Source: Swingsia samuiensis
GTDB taxonomy: Bacteria; Pseudomonadota; Alphaproteobacteria; Acetobacterales; Acetobacteraceae
Assembly: GCF_006542355.1 (NCBI RefSeq)
Contig: NZ_CP038141.1
Location: forward strand, 401,501 to 465,500
Direction of reading: 5' to 3'
Length of the DNA stretch: 64,000 nucleotides
Below the pieces are notes generated by a model. The model worked only from the letters and a program-made list of their open reading frames with translations. It had not been told where the DNA came from and did no database searches. A program made the position numbers and the translations under genes. This document shows positions 32,072 to 42,019 of this stretch, one piece after another (positions within the stretch are counted from its first letter, which is position 1; the number at the start of each line of letters is the position of its first letter).

Positions 32072-35000
32072 GCGCGGTCTCCTTCAGGCCCAGCAGGTCG
32101 CCTGTAATGAAGTAATGCAAAAACACAAGGAACAAATAGCAACGTAGCAATCGTTGCAACGATCAGGCCACCAATCACGGCCTTACCAAGGGGAGCATTC
32201 GATGAATTGCTCATGGACATGGGAATCATCCCAATGATCATAGCTAGCGCCGTCATCATAACGGGACGAATACGCTCATAACCAGATTCCAACGCAGCTA
32301 ACAAAACATCTCCGTGCTCATCAAGCCGTTCACGAGCGAAGGCAACCACCAAGATCGCATTGGCTGTGGCAGTTCCCATACACATAATGGCACCCGTTAA
32401 CGCTGGAACCGATAAGGTTGTATGAGTAAGGAACAAACTCCAAGCAATTCCCCCCAGTGCTCCTGGCAACGCTGTAATAATAACGAACGGGTCTAGCCAT
32501 GACTGGAAATTAACCACAATGATTAGATAAACCAGAGCAATTGACAGAGCGAGACCACCAATCAGCTGCACATAAGCCTCGTTCATCGTCACCGCTTGCC
32601 CACGAACAGCAAGGCTAGAGCCGTGGGGTAAGTTTTTACGCTCTTGATCCACTACCTTATTAACGGCCCTAGAGATTGTTCCTAAATCAATACTCTCTGG
32701 AGCCGCATAAATATTAAAGACAGGCATAATATTATAGTGAGATACTTCAGCAGCAGTCCCAACCTGTTGGAAGTTTGTTAATGCTCCCAAAAGCTGAGGG
32801 GTTCTATTGCTTGGGTTATTATCTCCCTTATCAATCGGAAGTATCTCAAGGTCATTCATCGTTTGAATATAATTTGCAGGGGTCTGCACATCGATCAGCT
32901 GAGAAGTCCCTTGTGCGTTCAGGTAATAAGTTTGCCCCACCTGAGCACTTCCTGAAAGAGTAATAAGCGTATTAAACGCAACATCTTTCTGGGTGATACC
33001 GGTTCCTAAAGCAAAGCTACGCCGGTTATTGACCAAAAGCGTAGGCTCCGTCATGGGCTCCTGAACTGAGATATCAGCGATCCCAGGGATATGCCGTAAT
33101 TTTTGAGCCAACTGGGATGCAAAGGTAAAGTTCGCTTTTAGGTTACGCCCTACAATCTGAACATCGATTGGTGACGGCAAGCCAAAATTCAAAATCTTTG
33201 CAGTCATATCACCCGGTTGGAAGGTGAAAATCGTTCCAGGGAAAGAATCAGTTAAAGCCTTCCGTAATTTCTGACGATATTCGGCAATTGGGCTTTCTGA
33301 ATCAAACAACTGTATTGTGATATCGCAATCTTGAGCGCCAGTCGTCGGGGTCGGAACCATGGCTTGGTTCAACTGACTGAAAGGCAAACCACAGTTATTA
33401 ACAACATTATCTACCTTATCTGGCAGCACTTCTCGTATCCGCTTTTCAACAAGGCCTGATATTTTCCCTGTTTCTTCAATCCGGGTACCAATAGGGGCGC
33501 GCATATGCATCTGAAGTGTGCCAGATTTAATCTCTGGGAAGAAATTCTGCCCCACAAAGAAAAGCAAGCACAAAGACGCAAGCGCAGCCAACAAGAACAA
33601 TCCGACAAAACGACCTCGGATTGTGATCAGCAGATGGAGAAACCCTTTATACACTTCACGAAACCGATTGAAGCGCTCATCAAACCCTTTTTGAAAGCGG
33701 GTGAAAACTCCTGGCCTTTTATTCTGATGCTCTGGATTGCGATGCTGCTCAACTTGTGCAGCCAACAACCAGTTCGCCATGGTCGGAACAAGAGTACGTG
33801 ACAAAATAAAAGAGGCGATCATTGCAAAAATAATAGCCTCAGCCATAGGCATGAACAGCCAACCAGATACACCGGTTAGTTCAAATAATGGCAACCAAAC
33901 GATACAAATACAGGTTGTTGAAACAAAAGTTGGAATAACAATCTGGTTTGCTGCATCAATAATAGCCTGCTCTAAATCTTTACCCATCTCAAGGTGAGTA
34001 TCGATATTCTCAATCATGACGGTTGCATCATCCACGAGAATACCAACAGCAAGCGCTAACCCCCCTAACGTCATGACATTGATCGACTGACCAGCAAGGC
34101 TCAATCCTATCATTGAGCTGAGCATGGCTAAGGGAATAGATGTTGCAACAATGATCGTTGAACGCCACGACCCCAAGAAAAGCAAAACTGTTAAGCTGGT
34201 TAAAATGGCGGCAGTGATCATCTCACGCACGACATCAAAAACAGACTCTTTCACGAAGCTGGAAGCGTCTGTTAACACATGCATCGTGGTGCCAGGAGGT
34301 AACGTCGCTTCAATCTGTGGCAGAAGTTTTTTAACACCACTAACAACAGAAAGAGTAGACGCATCCCCACTTTTCAAGATCACAATCAAAACAGCTTGCT
34401 GCCCTTTAACAAGCACAGCGTTGATCTGCGGGGGCCCTCCTCGATGAACCCATGCGACGTCCCTCAGATAAATAACTGAGTTACCAACCTGTTTAACCGG
34501 CATTTTATTAAAATCAGATAAATCGAGCGGTGATGAATTGGTTTTCACCATCCAATCCAACGCTCCGACTTTCTGATCCCCTGCTGGCAAGACGATATTC
34601 TGGCCGTTTAATGCATTCGCCACATCTTCAGGGGAAAGGCGATGGGCCAGCAATTTAACCGGATCGATATCGACCATAATATCAGGCGCCAAACCACCGT
34701 AGGGGTTCGGAATAGCCGCACCTGCAACTGAAACCAGCTCAGGCCTGATAAGATTGGACGCCATATTGTAAATTTCCGACCCTGACATAGTCGAATTATT
34801 CACTTGCAGCGTCAGGACAGGAACGGATGAAGCATCCAAGGCAAGAATAAGCGGCGGTGTTGCACCCGTAGGTAGCTGTTTAATAACAGTTTGAGATACG
34901 GATGTAATTTGAGTTTGGGCAACAGCCGTATTTGTTCCGGGTTGGAAAAATACCTTCACAATCCCACGACCATAGTAAGATGAGCTTTCAATATGCTCAA

Positions 35001-35235
35001 TATTACTCACAGTTGCCGTCAGCGTCCGCTCATAATAATAAACGATACGACCAGACATATCCTCTGGCATCAGACCGTTATAAGACCAGACGACAGCAAC
35101 AATTGGTATCTTAATCGATGGGAAAACATCTGTTGGAGTGGAAACTATTGCCTTAATTCCGAAGATCAAAATCATGATCGACAGAACGACAAAGGTATAA
35201 GGCCTCTTAAGAGCCGTTACTACAATGGCATTCAT
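32068..35235 (-). CDS. RND efflux inner-membrane transporter (AcrB-like)
   Basis: Proton-driven resistance-nodulation-division pump, 1055 aa, normal length. It shows the N-terminal TM1, two large periplasmic loops and a 12-helix plan. TM4 has GGLALAVGILVDDATVMIEN with the two aspartates of the proton relay, and the last helices contain TANAILVVAFARERLDEHGD and the repeat SGYERIRPVMMTALAMIIGM. The DD relay and size point to a multidrug/solute pump rather than a protein exporter; the substrate is unknown. First gene of the operon, 166 bp downstream of the histidine kinase gene. Confidence 0.94.
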   Translation of the reverse strand: MNAIVVTALKRPYTFVVLSIMILIFGIKAIVSTPTDVFPSIKIPIVAVVWSYNGLMPEDMSGRIVYYYERTLTATVSNIEHIESSSYYGRGIVKVFFQPGTNTAVAQTQITSVSQTVIKQLPTGATPPLILALDASSVPVLTLQVNNSTMSGSEIYNMASNLIRPELVSVAGAAIPNPYGGLAPDIMVDIDPVKLLAHRLSPEDVANALNGQNIVLPAGDQKVGALDWMVKTNSSPLDLSDFNKMPVKQVGNSVIYLRDVAWVHRGGPPQINAVLVKGQQAVLIVILKSGDASTLSVVSGVKKLLPQIEATLPPGTTMHVLTDASSFVKESVFDVVREMITAAILTSLTVLLFLGSWRSTIIVATSIPLAMLSSMIGLSLAGQSINVMTLGGLALAVGILVDDATVMIENIDTHLEMGKDLEQAIIDAANQIVIPTFVSTTCICIVWLPLFELTGVSGWLFMPMAEAIIFAMIASFILSRTLVPTMANWLLAAQVEQHRNPEHQNKRPGVFTRFQKGFDERFNRFREVYKGFLHLLITIRGRFVGLFLLAALASLCLLFFVGQNFFPEIKSGTLQMHMRAPIGTRIEETGKISGLVEKRIREVLPDKVDNVVNNCGLPFSQLNQAMVPTPTTGAQDCDITIQLFDSESPIAEYRQKLRKALTDSFPGTIFTFQPGDMTAKILNFGLPSPIDVQIVGRNLKANFTFASQLAQKLRHIPGIADISVQEPMTEPTLLVNNRRSFALGTGITQKDVAFNTLITLSGSAQVGQTYYLNAQGTSQLIDVQTPANYIQTMNDLEILPIDKGDNNPSNRTPQLLGALTNFQQVGTAAEVSHYNIMPVFNIYAAPESIDLGTISRAVNKVVDQERKNLPHGSSLAVRGQAVTMNEAYVQLIGGLALSIALVYLIIVVNFQSWLDPFVIITALPGALGGIAWSLFLTHTTLSVPALTGAIMCMGTATANAILVVAFARERLDEHGDVLLAALESGYERIRPVMMTALAMIIGMIPMSMSNSSNAPLGKAVIGGLIVATIATLLFVPCVFALLHYRRPAGPEGDRA

Positions 35236-35401
35236 GCGTCTTTATTACTCTCGGTCTCCGGGATGTACATAAACTCAATCATCTCTACCTTTATTCATAT
35301 CAACGCCGCTTGCTCTCTACGACTATCCCATTCATATCGAACAATCCAAGAGCATCAACGAAATTTGATTTTAATTAATAGCCTTTTGTAATTTATTTTA
35401 G

Positions 35402-36808
35402 CTATTCACCTCCCACAGTCTCATCAAAGCAAATGGTGAAGACCGCCCCGGGCAGTTTTTCATCAGTTCTAAATGAGGTGATTTTTAAACGAGCTCCATG
35501 CAAGTTAAGCACCGCTGATACAAGACTAAGCCCTAACCCGCTGCCCGGAATGTGCCTGCTTTTATCTGAACGATAGAAGCGCCCCATTACCGCTTCCCTC
35601 TCGTTTTCAGCTATTCCTATACCTGTATCGTGCACTTTTAACCAAATAAGGCCACCTGCTTCTTTGCCAGCAGTAATCCCTACTTCTCCACCTTCTGGTG
35701 TAAACTTTATAGCATTATCAATCAGATTGGCGAGCACCTCATTCAGCAGGTCTCTATCACCATTCAGCGCAATCGTCTGATCAACACCACGCGTAATAAG
35801 TGAAACACCTTCCGTTTCAGCGATCGGTTCATACAGATCAACAATTCCTGCAATCAGCTCAGACAGATCCATCTTGGTGAAGCCAACACGCCGGCGCCCA
35901 TTCTCTATCTCCCCAATCCGTAAAAGAGCCGTAATAATTGCAAAACACTGGTCTAAATCCTGTGTTGCCTTCAAAATAATCTCTTTTAATTGCTCTGGAT
36001 CGGACTGCCACGATAAAGCTCTTTCAAGACGCGCTCGAACCCGGGCAAGCGGGGTTCTCAAATCATGAGCAATATCATTTCCAACATCGCGAATTTCATC
36101 CACCAAATGCCCTAAACGATCCAGCATTCGATTAACGGAGCCTGCCAAACGCTCGATATCATCCCGCTCGCGCCCAGCGGGAAGACGTTCGTGCAAGTCC
36201 CCCGCCATAATCCGCTCCATGGTCTGACGAATCTCTTTCACCCGAGCGAGTGCCCTATGGCTTAAGAATACTCCCGCCAGTAACGCAAAGAGCACCATCG
36301 GCACTACAGAAATTAGAGCGGCCTGTTTGGTGATATAACGCAGCTCATCAACCATATGCATTGAGCGCGCCAAGATCAGGATACGCCCATTAGGTTTCCC
36401 ATCATCCCCAGGGACTTTTACGGCCAAATAGCGCATTTCATACGCTTTATCATCCGCTGGAATAATCCGTATCCGCACCGGAATACCAAAAGCCGTTAAG
36501 CCCGCGGGCCAACGCGGAATATCACCCGCAATCTGATTGTGGTGCAGATCAAACAAAGCAGCGCCATTTAAAATAACGCGTAAGTCCGTTTTGCTACGAT
36601 CTCTAATTTCAGACTCTAATAAGCTTGGGTCTTCTTGCACCAAAAGAGCAGCTTCTCGATGCAAAAGATCGCTCGAGCGTGCACTCTCATAATTCGCCAT
36701 TTGGGCATATACCAAGGCGAACTGGAGCATAATTCCCGCCACCATAGCGATCACAAAACCCAGCGTTAACCGAAATGTTCCTGTTCGAAAAAGATCAGTC
36801 TGAGACAC
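35402..36808 (-). CDS. Sensor histidine kinase
   Basis: Membrane sensor kinase partner of the adjacent response regulator. 468 aa: two TM segments (about 13-35 and 163-184) bracket a 125-residue periplasmic sensor domain of no recognised family, then HAMP (185-240), the H-box DIAHDLRTPLARVRARLE with His248, the N-box NLIDNAIKF, and ATPase motifs DTGIGI and GSGLGLSL. The start overlaps the regulator stop. Its position directly before the RND operon suggests it controls efflux, but the signal is unknown. Confidence 0.93.
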   Translation of the reverse strand: MSQTDLFRTGTFRLTLGFVIAMVAGIMLQFALVYAQMANYESARSSDLLHREAALLVQEDPSLLESEIRDRSKTDLRVILNGAALFDLHHNQIAGDIPRWPAGLTAFGIPVRIRIIPADDKAYEMRYLAVKVPGDDGKPNGRILILARSMHMVDELRYITKQAALISVVPMVLFALLAGVFLSHRALARVKEIRQTMERIMAGDLHERLPAGRERDDIERLAGSVNRMLDRLGHLVDEIRDVGNDIAHDLRTPLARVRARLERALSWQSDPEQLKEIILKATQDLDQCFAIITALLRIGEIENGRRRVGFTKMDLSELIAGIVDLYEPIAETEGVSLITRGVDQTIALNGDRDLLNEVLANLIDNAIKFTPEGGEVGITAGKEAGGLIWLKVHDTGIGIAENEREAVMGRFYRSDKSRHIPGSGLGLSLVSAVLNLHGARLKITSFRTDEKLPGAVFTICFDETVGGE

Positions 36809-37526
36809 GTAAACTAAACCCAGCCCCTCTTATACTTTGTATAAGCGGGGCTTCATCGGGACCATCAACCTTACGTCTTAACTTGCCAATATGCACATCG
36901 ACTAAGTTTGTTTGCGGTACAAAGCGATAATTCCAGACATCTTCTAATAACATCGTCCGCGTCAACACAGCCCCAGGGCGACGCATCATATATTCAAGAA
37001 GGCGAAACTCACGTGGCAACAAATCGATCTCTCGACCATCACGGAAAACTTTACGTTCAATGAGATCCATCTCTAAAGGACCAAAACGTAATACCGTTTC
37101 CCGACTATCTGTTGGCCGACGCAACAAGGCTTCCAACCGTGCTGCCAGTTCTTCCATGGCAAAAGGCTTTGTCAGGTAGTCATCTCCACCTGCCTTTAAG
37201 CCATTCACACGGTCATCAACGGCCGATAAGGCTGACAACACCAAAACAGGCGCTGTAATCTTCTGGCGGCGCAATCTTTCAATAACACTCAAACCATCCA
37301 ATTCTGGAAGCATCCGATCAACAACCATAAGATCGTAGCGTCCGGTTTGAGCTTCTTCCAAACCATGCAAGCCGTTTCCAACGCGCGCCACATCATATCC
37401 CCGCGCAGACAACTCGGCAGCAATTTCAGAGGCAAGACTATCATCATCTTCCACCAAAAGGAGACGAATGATTGAATCAACTGGACGGAGTACCGTCTCA
37501 TCTTCATGTTCTGACATCATGTTCAT
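36795..37526 (-). CDS. OmpR/PhoB-family response regulator
   Basis: Two-domain transcription factor, 243 aa. The receiver domain (about 18-133) has the acidic pocket EDDD (26-29), phospho-acceptor Asp70 in VVDRMLPELDG, and Lys120 in YLTKPF. The winged-helix domain (about 145-240) ends with VDVHIGKLRRKVDG and IRGAGFSL, typical of OmpR/PhoB proteins. Starts at Met1 or Met4 are both possible. It overlaps the kinase gene by 14 bp, and the pair lies upstream of the RND efflux operon. Confidence 0.94.
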   Translation of the reverse strand: MNMMSEHEDETVLRPVDSIIRLLLVEDDDSLASEIAAELSARGYDVARVGNGLHGLEEAQTGRYDLMVVDRMLPELDGLSVIERLRRQKITAPVLVLSALSAVDDRVNGLKAGGDDYLTKPFAMEELAARLEALLRRPTDSRETVLRFGPLEMDLIERKVFRDGREIDLLPREFRLLEYMMRRPGAVLTRTMLLEDVWNYRFVPQTNLVDVHIGKLRRKVDGPDEAPLIQSIRGAGFSLRVSD

Positions 37527-37573
37527 ATCTCTTCACATGACGGAATTTTTTCTACTTTCCCATTAAATTCCCG

Positions 37574-38782
37574 TTAAAGTTCTGCTTGCCCCTCAGATAT
37601 ACTCTCTGGCAACTCTTCTTCTGGGTGGTCCAAAACTTGCAAACGTCGCCCTAAAACACGCGTTCTACGCCGTGCTTCTTCTATTGTATTTCCCATAGCG
37701 CCGGCGCTTCTTTGTAGTTTCTCCAGAACTTGATCCATCTTCAACATTTCCTGTCGCGTTGCGCCTAACAGATTCGCAATCGCTTCGGTGCGTTCTTCTA
37801 AGGCTAAAGTCACATATCCGAGATGAACCGTCCTTAACATAGCAGGAAGCAAAGCAGGCCCCATCACCATGACACGATGCAGCCGTCCAATCTCGTCAAT
37901 CAAACCTGGAATTCGTGCTATCTCTGTATAGAGCCCATCTGTAGGAACATAGAGCACCCCAAACTCAACCGTGAGCGGGGGCTTAATATACTTCGCCGCA
38001 ATTTTGCGTGCTTCCAGCCTTACAACGGCTTCTAATTCTTTCCGAGCTGTTTTCTCACCAAGAGCATCAGCTTGTTCCGTTGCATTTAGAAGACGCTCAT
38101 ACGCTTCTGTAGGAAACTTACTATCAATGGCCAATCGTGGTTGCACTGTCCCGCGCACAGGCATTTTTATCGCAAATTCAACAACCTCGCCTCCATCACC
38201 CAAGCGAAAATTGGTGTCGTAACTTCCTTCTGGCAATACATCATCCAAAATGGAGCGACATTGCGCCTCTCCCCATCCGCCACGAGTTTTTACATTTGAA
38301 AAGAGGCGCTTTAAATCACCAATTTGTGCCGTAACACTTGTAACTTCACCCATTGCTTTTTGCATAAGGCTAAACTGCTCGACAACGCGCTGGAAACTCG
38401 TCTGCATTTGCTTTTCAACAGCACCATGCAATTGCTCGTTCACCGCAGCACGAATACGCTCAATCTGTTCACTCTGATTTTGAGCCATGTCACGCAGAGA
38501 ATTGGAAAGGAGAACTCTACTTTCGGCCTGATCATGACCAATTCGTTGCGTCAGATCATTTAGTCGATCGGTCGTTTCCTGTCGCAAACGATCTATTCTG
38601 ATAGAAAGAGCCCGTTCGACTTCAGCTAAATGGGCACGTTGATACTCTACATCTCGTACCCGCTCATCAGCCTCTCGCTCCAACAAGCGTGTAAAATCTC
38701 TCCCATGGGATGGACGCAACGCCATGATCAAAACGATCAACAAAGCTACGCACGTTATAATCCATGGGAGAAACTGCATCAT
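37574..38782 (-). CDS. rmuC: DNA recombination protein RmuC
   Basis: RmuC proteins limit inversion/recombination at short repeats and carry a PD-(D/E)XK-like nuclease fold. The 402-aa protein has an N-terminal TM anchor (4-23, FLPWIITCVALLIVLIMALR), a long coiled coil (about 30-150), and the RmuC core with KTRGGWGEAQCRSILDDVLP, RLAIDSKFPTEAYERLL and VEFGVLYVPTDGLYTEIA. It lies 47 bp after the regulator gene but is not functionally tied to it. Confidence 0.93.
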   Translation of the reverse strand: MMQFLPWIITCVALLIVLIMALRPSHGRDFTRLLEREADERVRDVEYQRAHLAEVERALSIRIDRLRQETTDRLNDLTQRIGHDQAESRVLLSNSLRDMAQNQSEQIERIRAAVNEQLHGAVEKQMQTSFQRVVEQFSLMQKAMGEVTSVTAQIGDLKRLFSNVKTRGGWGEAQCRSILDDVLPEGSYDTNFRLGDGGEVVEFAIKMPVRGTVQPRLAIDSKFPTEAYERLLNATEQADALGEKTARKELEAVVRLEARKIAAKYIKPPLTVEFGVLYVPTDGLYTEIARIPGLIDEIGRLHRVMVMGPALLPAMLRTVHLGYVTLALEERTEAIANLLGATRQEMLKMDQVLEKLQRSAGAMGNTIEEARRRTRVLGRRLQVLDHPEEELPESISEGQAEL

Positions 38783-38852
38783 ATCTTGACCTTACCTCTA
38801 CATTAAGAGGTCGGTTTAACCGTTTCTTCAGTCTTCCGCCAAGATCAATCTA

Positions 38853-39098
38853 TTATTTTGCAAAAACATTCCCATAACTTGCAGCACCCAAGCCAGGACA
38901 AGAGCATGGACCATTCAACGGCGCCTTTACAGGAAGCTTACAAGAATAGATGCCCGCTTTGCAGACATTTCCATAACCCGCTACCGGAGCTTTAGGATCT
39001 ACCGGCCCAGGGGAAGCCGTTCCAACGCAGGCGCTTAACCCAAGGAGGGAAAGGCCAATAACACAACTCTTTAGTGTGCGAGCAAGATTTAGGGACAT
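38853..39098 (-). CDS. Small lipoprotein, unknown function
   Basis: The chosen ATG at 39098 has AAGGA eight bases upstream; starts at 39107 and 39119 are also in frame. The 81-aa precursor has a signal peptide ending in the lipobox LSAC. The mature part, about 57 residues, is Gly/Pro/Ala-rich with four further cysteines (two CxC-like positions, SCKLP and PCSCPG) and two copies of the tetrapeptide YGNV, at the middle and near the end. I recognise no family; a lineage-specific envelope lipoprotein is likely. Confidence 0.65.
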   Translation of the reverse strand: MSLNLARTLKSCVIGLSLLGLSACVGTASPGPVDPKAPVAGYGNVCKAGIYSCKLPVKAPLNGPCSCPGLGAASYGNVFAK

Positions 39099-39185
39099 TA
39101 ATGACATCCTTTTAAGCATCGATTTCTTATCAACTAAAAAACGTATTATAAGTTTTATAATTGATCTATCTGTTTCTTCTGGATG

Positions 39186-40373
39186 CTATTCTTTACGCAA
39201 AGCTGCGGCCTTTCCGGCCGCTACACCACTTGACCAAGCCCATTGAAAATTATGCCCCCCCAACCAGCCTGTTACATCCACTGCCTCACCAATGGCATAT
39301 AACCCGGGGACAGACATAACTTCCATCGTCTGAGACGATAAATCCCGTGTATCAATTCCACCACGCATCACTTCAGCTTTTGCATACCCTTCTGTACCGA
39401 CAGGAGCAATCTGCCAATGAGCAATAGATGCCGCTAAAGCTTTTATTTTCTTATCTGGCAGATTAGCCAATGTGACGTCCCCTAAAGCAGCGGAAAAAGC
39501 CTTGGCTAAACGAGAGGGAAGTCCATCCAACAAAGCAGGAGGAGACGCTTTCGGGCGCGCATGCTTCATGGCCAACAAATGCTGCTCCGCATTCATATCA
39601 GGCAATAAATTGATCTGCGCGGTTTCCCCCTTTTCCATATAGGATGAAATCTGAAGCACTGCGGGGCCAGATATCCCTTTATGCGTGAAAACCATTCCAT
39701 CACGGAAAGAGGGCTTTTTCTTTCCCACTTTTGCTTCCACTATTAAAGACACACCCGCAAGCGAAGGATCTGCATCCGGCAGAATTAAAGGGGCCAACGC
39801 AGGCGCGGTAGGAACAATTCTCACTCCAAAAGAACGAGCAATACGTAAAGATAAGTCAGAAGCGCCAAGCTTCGGAATGGACAGACCTCCTGTCGCAAGG
39901 ATAACGGCACGAGCAATATATTCTTTTATATTCGTCTGGATTGAAAAGCCACGAGCGTGACGTTGAACATTCTTAATTGTCGTTTGCAGCTGTAGCTTAC
40001 ACTGCCCGGCGCGGCACTCTGATATAAGAAGGTCAACAATCTGCTTTGCTGATTGATCGCAAAAAAGCTGCCCCTTAGCCTTTTCATGCCATCGGATATG
40101 ATACTGATCGACCTTTTTTAGAAAATCATGCGGTGTAAAACGTGCAAGAGCCGAACGAACAAAATGCTTGTTTTGTGATAAAAAGCACTGCGGAGCAGTC
40201 TCTAAATTCGTAAAGTTACACCGACCACCACCAGAAATCAGAATTTTTCGCCCTGGCTCTGGCCCATGATCCAACACCAAAACACGCGCGCCATCTTGAG
40301 CAGCCGAAGCAGCGGCCATAAGACCTGCCGCACCGGCTCCTAAAACAACAACATCATATATCTCTAGAGACAC
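39186..40373 (-). CDS. NAD(P)/FAD-dependent oxidoreductase, BaiN/YhiN (HI0933-like) family
   Basis: Flavoprotein of 395 aa. The N-terminal Rossmann motif VVVLGAGAAGLMAAASAA binds FAD, and SGGGRCNFTN is the family signature. The C-terminal VTGWLGGHNFQWAWSSG closes the FAD site. E. coli YhiN relatives have no settled substrate; the BaiN name comes from bile-acid metabolism and should not be taken as function here. It lies 4 bp after the FzlA-like gene, so both are probably one transcription unit. Confidence 0.88.
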   Translation of the reverse strand: MSLEIYDVVVLGAGAAGLMAAASAAQDGARVLVLDHGPEPGRKILISGGGRCNFTNLETAPQCFLSQNKHFVRSALARFTPHDFLKKVDQYHIRWHEKAKGQLFCDQSAKQIVDLLISECRAGQCKLQLQTTIKNVQRHARGFSIQTNIKEYIARAVILATGGLSIPKLGASDLSLRIARSFGVRIVPTAPALAPLILPDADPSLAGVSLIVEAKVGKKKPSFRDGMVFTHKGISGPAVLQISSYMEKGETAQINLLPDMNAEQHLLAMKHARPKASPPALLDGLPSRLAKAFSAALGDVTLANLPDKKIKALAASIAHWQIAPVGTEGYAKAEVMRGGIDTRDLSSQTMEVMSVPGLYAIGEAVDVTGWLGGHNFQWAWSSGVAAGKAAALRKE

Positions 40374-40377
40374 TTAA

Positions 40378-41046
40378 TCAAAAATCGAGGTTGGCGTAAT
40401 GTGCAGGCGGCGTAATCCCACTCACTTTATCCGTCAGGAGCCCACGAAAAGATGGGCGTGACTTAACCCTCGCATACCAATCTTTTGCAGACGGCGCCTT
40501 ATTCCAATTAATATCGCCAATAAAATCTAAAGCAGAAAGATGAGAGGCAGCCGCAAAATCAGCTAACGAAATCGATGATCCACCCAACCATGAACGACTT
40601 TCAGCTAACCAACCAATGTAATCGAGATGAAACCGCATATTCGCATAGCCGGCTCTTAAGGCATTCCCATCTGGGTGCCCAAGGCCGAATAAACGCTTAT
40701 CCACTTTTTCACCCAACAAATTACGCGTTACGCCGGAAGCAAAAAGCGTCTCAAACCAATCAACCAAACGCCGAATCTCAACACGTTCTGCCAGCGTCTT
40801 CCCTAAGAGGGGAGTATCAGGATATGCTTCATCCAAATATTCACAAATAACGCGAGCCCCCGGTACGGCTAGGCCGTTTTCTTCAACGAGGACAGGAACT
40901 TCTCCTGATGGATTAAGTTCGATAAATTCTTCACGTTTATCCCACACGCGCTCAATCATGAGTTCGCATGGGAGTCTTTTTTCACTCAACGCAAGTCTAA
41001 CAAGACGACATTGCGGAGAAAGAGGAAGATGGTACAGAATACGCAT
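40378..41046 (-). CDS. fzlA: GST-fold protein, probable FtsZ-binding division regulator FzlA
   Basis: 222 aa with a thioredoxin-like N-terminal domain (1-80) and a helical GST C-terminal domain (90-205). By generic annotation it is a glutathione S-transferase. I favour FzlA, the alphaproteobacterial protein that binds FtsZ and sets filament curvature: the N-terminal LYHLPLSPQCRLVRLALSEK, the RFHLDYIGWLAESRSWLGG block, KDWYARVKSRPSFRGLL and the conserved C-terminal tail PPAHYANLDF fit what I recall of FzlA. Context supports it, because minCDE start divergently 78 bp away. The call rests on remembered similarity, not on a search. Confidence 0.72.
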   Translation of the reverse strand: MRILYHLPLSPQCRLVRLALSEKRLPCELMIERVWDKREEFIELNPSGEVPVLVEENGLAVPGARVICEYLDEAYPDTPLLGKTLAERVEIRRLVDWFETLFASGVTRNLLGEKVDKRLFGLGHPDGNALRAGYANMRFHLDYIGWLAESRSWLGGSSISLADFAAASHLSALDFIGDINWNKAPSAKDWYARVKSRPSFRGLLTDKVSGITPPAHYANLDF

Positions 41047-41124
41047 TCCTCAGTTTCTAAGACAGCAAATACTTCACTACAAGAGTTTCCGTCACAGCTT
41101 TCTGACAAGGCCTATTATTTTACG

Positions 41125-41862
41125 ATGTCAAACACAGCACCCTCCCCAGTTTCCCCTACTCCGATGCGTATCCGTGCTCGTGGCCGTTCATTCTTGGCTC
41201 TTGTCCTGTCCCCGGAACCCCCACTGCAAGACTGGCTCGCCGGGCTAGATGCGCAGATCAAACGTTCTAGCGAACTTTTCCGCGGAAAACCTATTATTCT
41301 GGACCTTAGTCTTCTCGCTCACGATACCCCTGATCTCGCGGCTTTGTATGAGAATCTTGTAACCCGTGGCGTACGAATCATCGGGATTGAAGGAGGAGAC
41401 CGCACATGGGATGCTGTCTCTTCTTGGGATTGGCCGGATTCTTTTGCGGGTGGAAAACCTTCTGGTGAAATTGAACTCCCTGATCAAGACACTACTTCCG
41501 ATTCGTCCAAATCACCGCCTTCTACTTCTCTGGGCGAGCCTCTTATTATCGAAACAGCAATACGTTCAGGTCAACGGTTCCAAAATCTTCACGGAGATAT
41601 TATCGTTTTAGGATCCGTATCTTCAGGAGCCGAACTCATTGCAGGAGGCTCCATTCATATTTACGGAGCATTACGAGGCCGCGCTTTAGCTGGCATTAGC
41701 AGCAAAAACGCTCGCATTTTTGCCACTCGAATGGAAGCAGAGCTTCTTGCTCTCGATGGATACTATGCTGTCTCTGAAGACATTGATCCATCAATTATTG
41801 GCAAGTCTGCCCAAGTATTGCTTCAAGACGATCAAGTGGTTGTTTTCCCTTTACCACGTTAA
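41125..41862 (+). CDS. minC: Septum site-determining protein MinC
   Basis: FtsZ-assembly inhibitor acting with MinD at the membrane. The start at 41125 (MSNTAPSPVSPTP) leaves a 78-bp divergent promoter region next to fzlA; an earlier ATG at 41029 would overlap fzlA, and one at 41164 is also possible. The 245-aa product has the N-terminal domain with RIRARGRSFLALVLSPE, a Ser/Asp-rich linker, and the C-terminal beta-helix with QNLHGDIIVLGSVSSGAELI, GSIHIYGALRGRALAG and the FATRMEAELLALDGYY segment that binds MinD. Confidence 0.92.
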   Translation: MSNTAPSPVSPTPMRIRARGRSFLALVLSPEPPLQDWLAGLDAQIKRSSELFRGKPIILDLSLLAHDTPDLAALYENLVTRGVRIIGIEGGDRTWDAVSSWDWPDSFAGGKPSGEIELPDQDTTSDSSKSPPSTSLGEPLIIETAIRSGQRFQNLHGDIIVLGSVSSGAELIAGGSIHIYGALRGRALAGISSKNARIFATRMEAELLALDGYYAVSEDIDPSIIGKSAQVLLQDDQVVVFPLPR

Positions 41863-42019
41863 TAACAATTCTTTTTCACAAAAAAGTTAAATTTTCTTTC
41901 AATTTATCCTTATCCCTTGTTGCCGTCATGGCACAGTATCTCATAAGATAAAGAGGATAAGGGATTGATGAAAATAATGTGTAGCGGTTTCACCGCCCAC
42001 GATTGATTTTGGAGTATTC

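Noticed and set aside
41011-41124. Longer minC start (TTG 41011 or ATG 41029)
   Set aside because: Both lie inside the divergent FzlA-like gene and the extra residues are not MinC-like; ATG 41125 leaves room for a promoter.
41900-41965. Distant inverted repeat CCTTATCC / GGATAAGG before minD
   Set aside because: Only 8 bp with a loop of over 35 nt, in AT-rich sequence; not distinguishable from chance.
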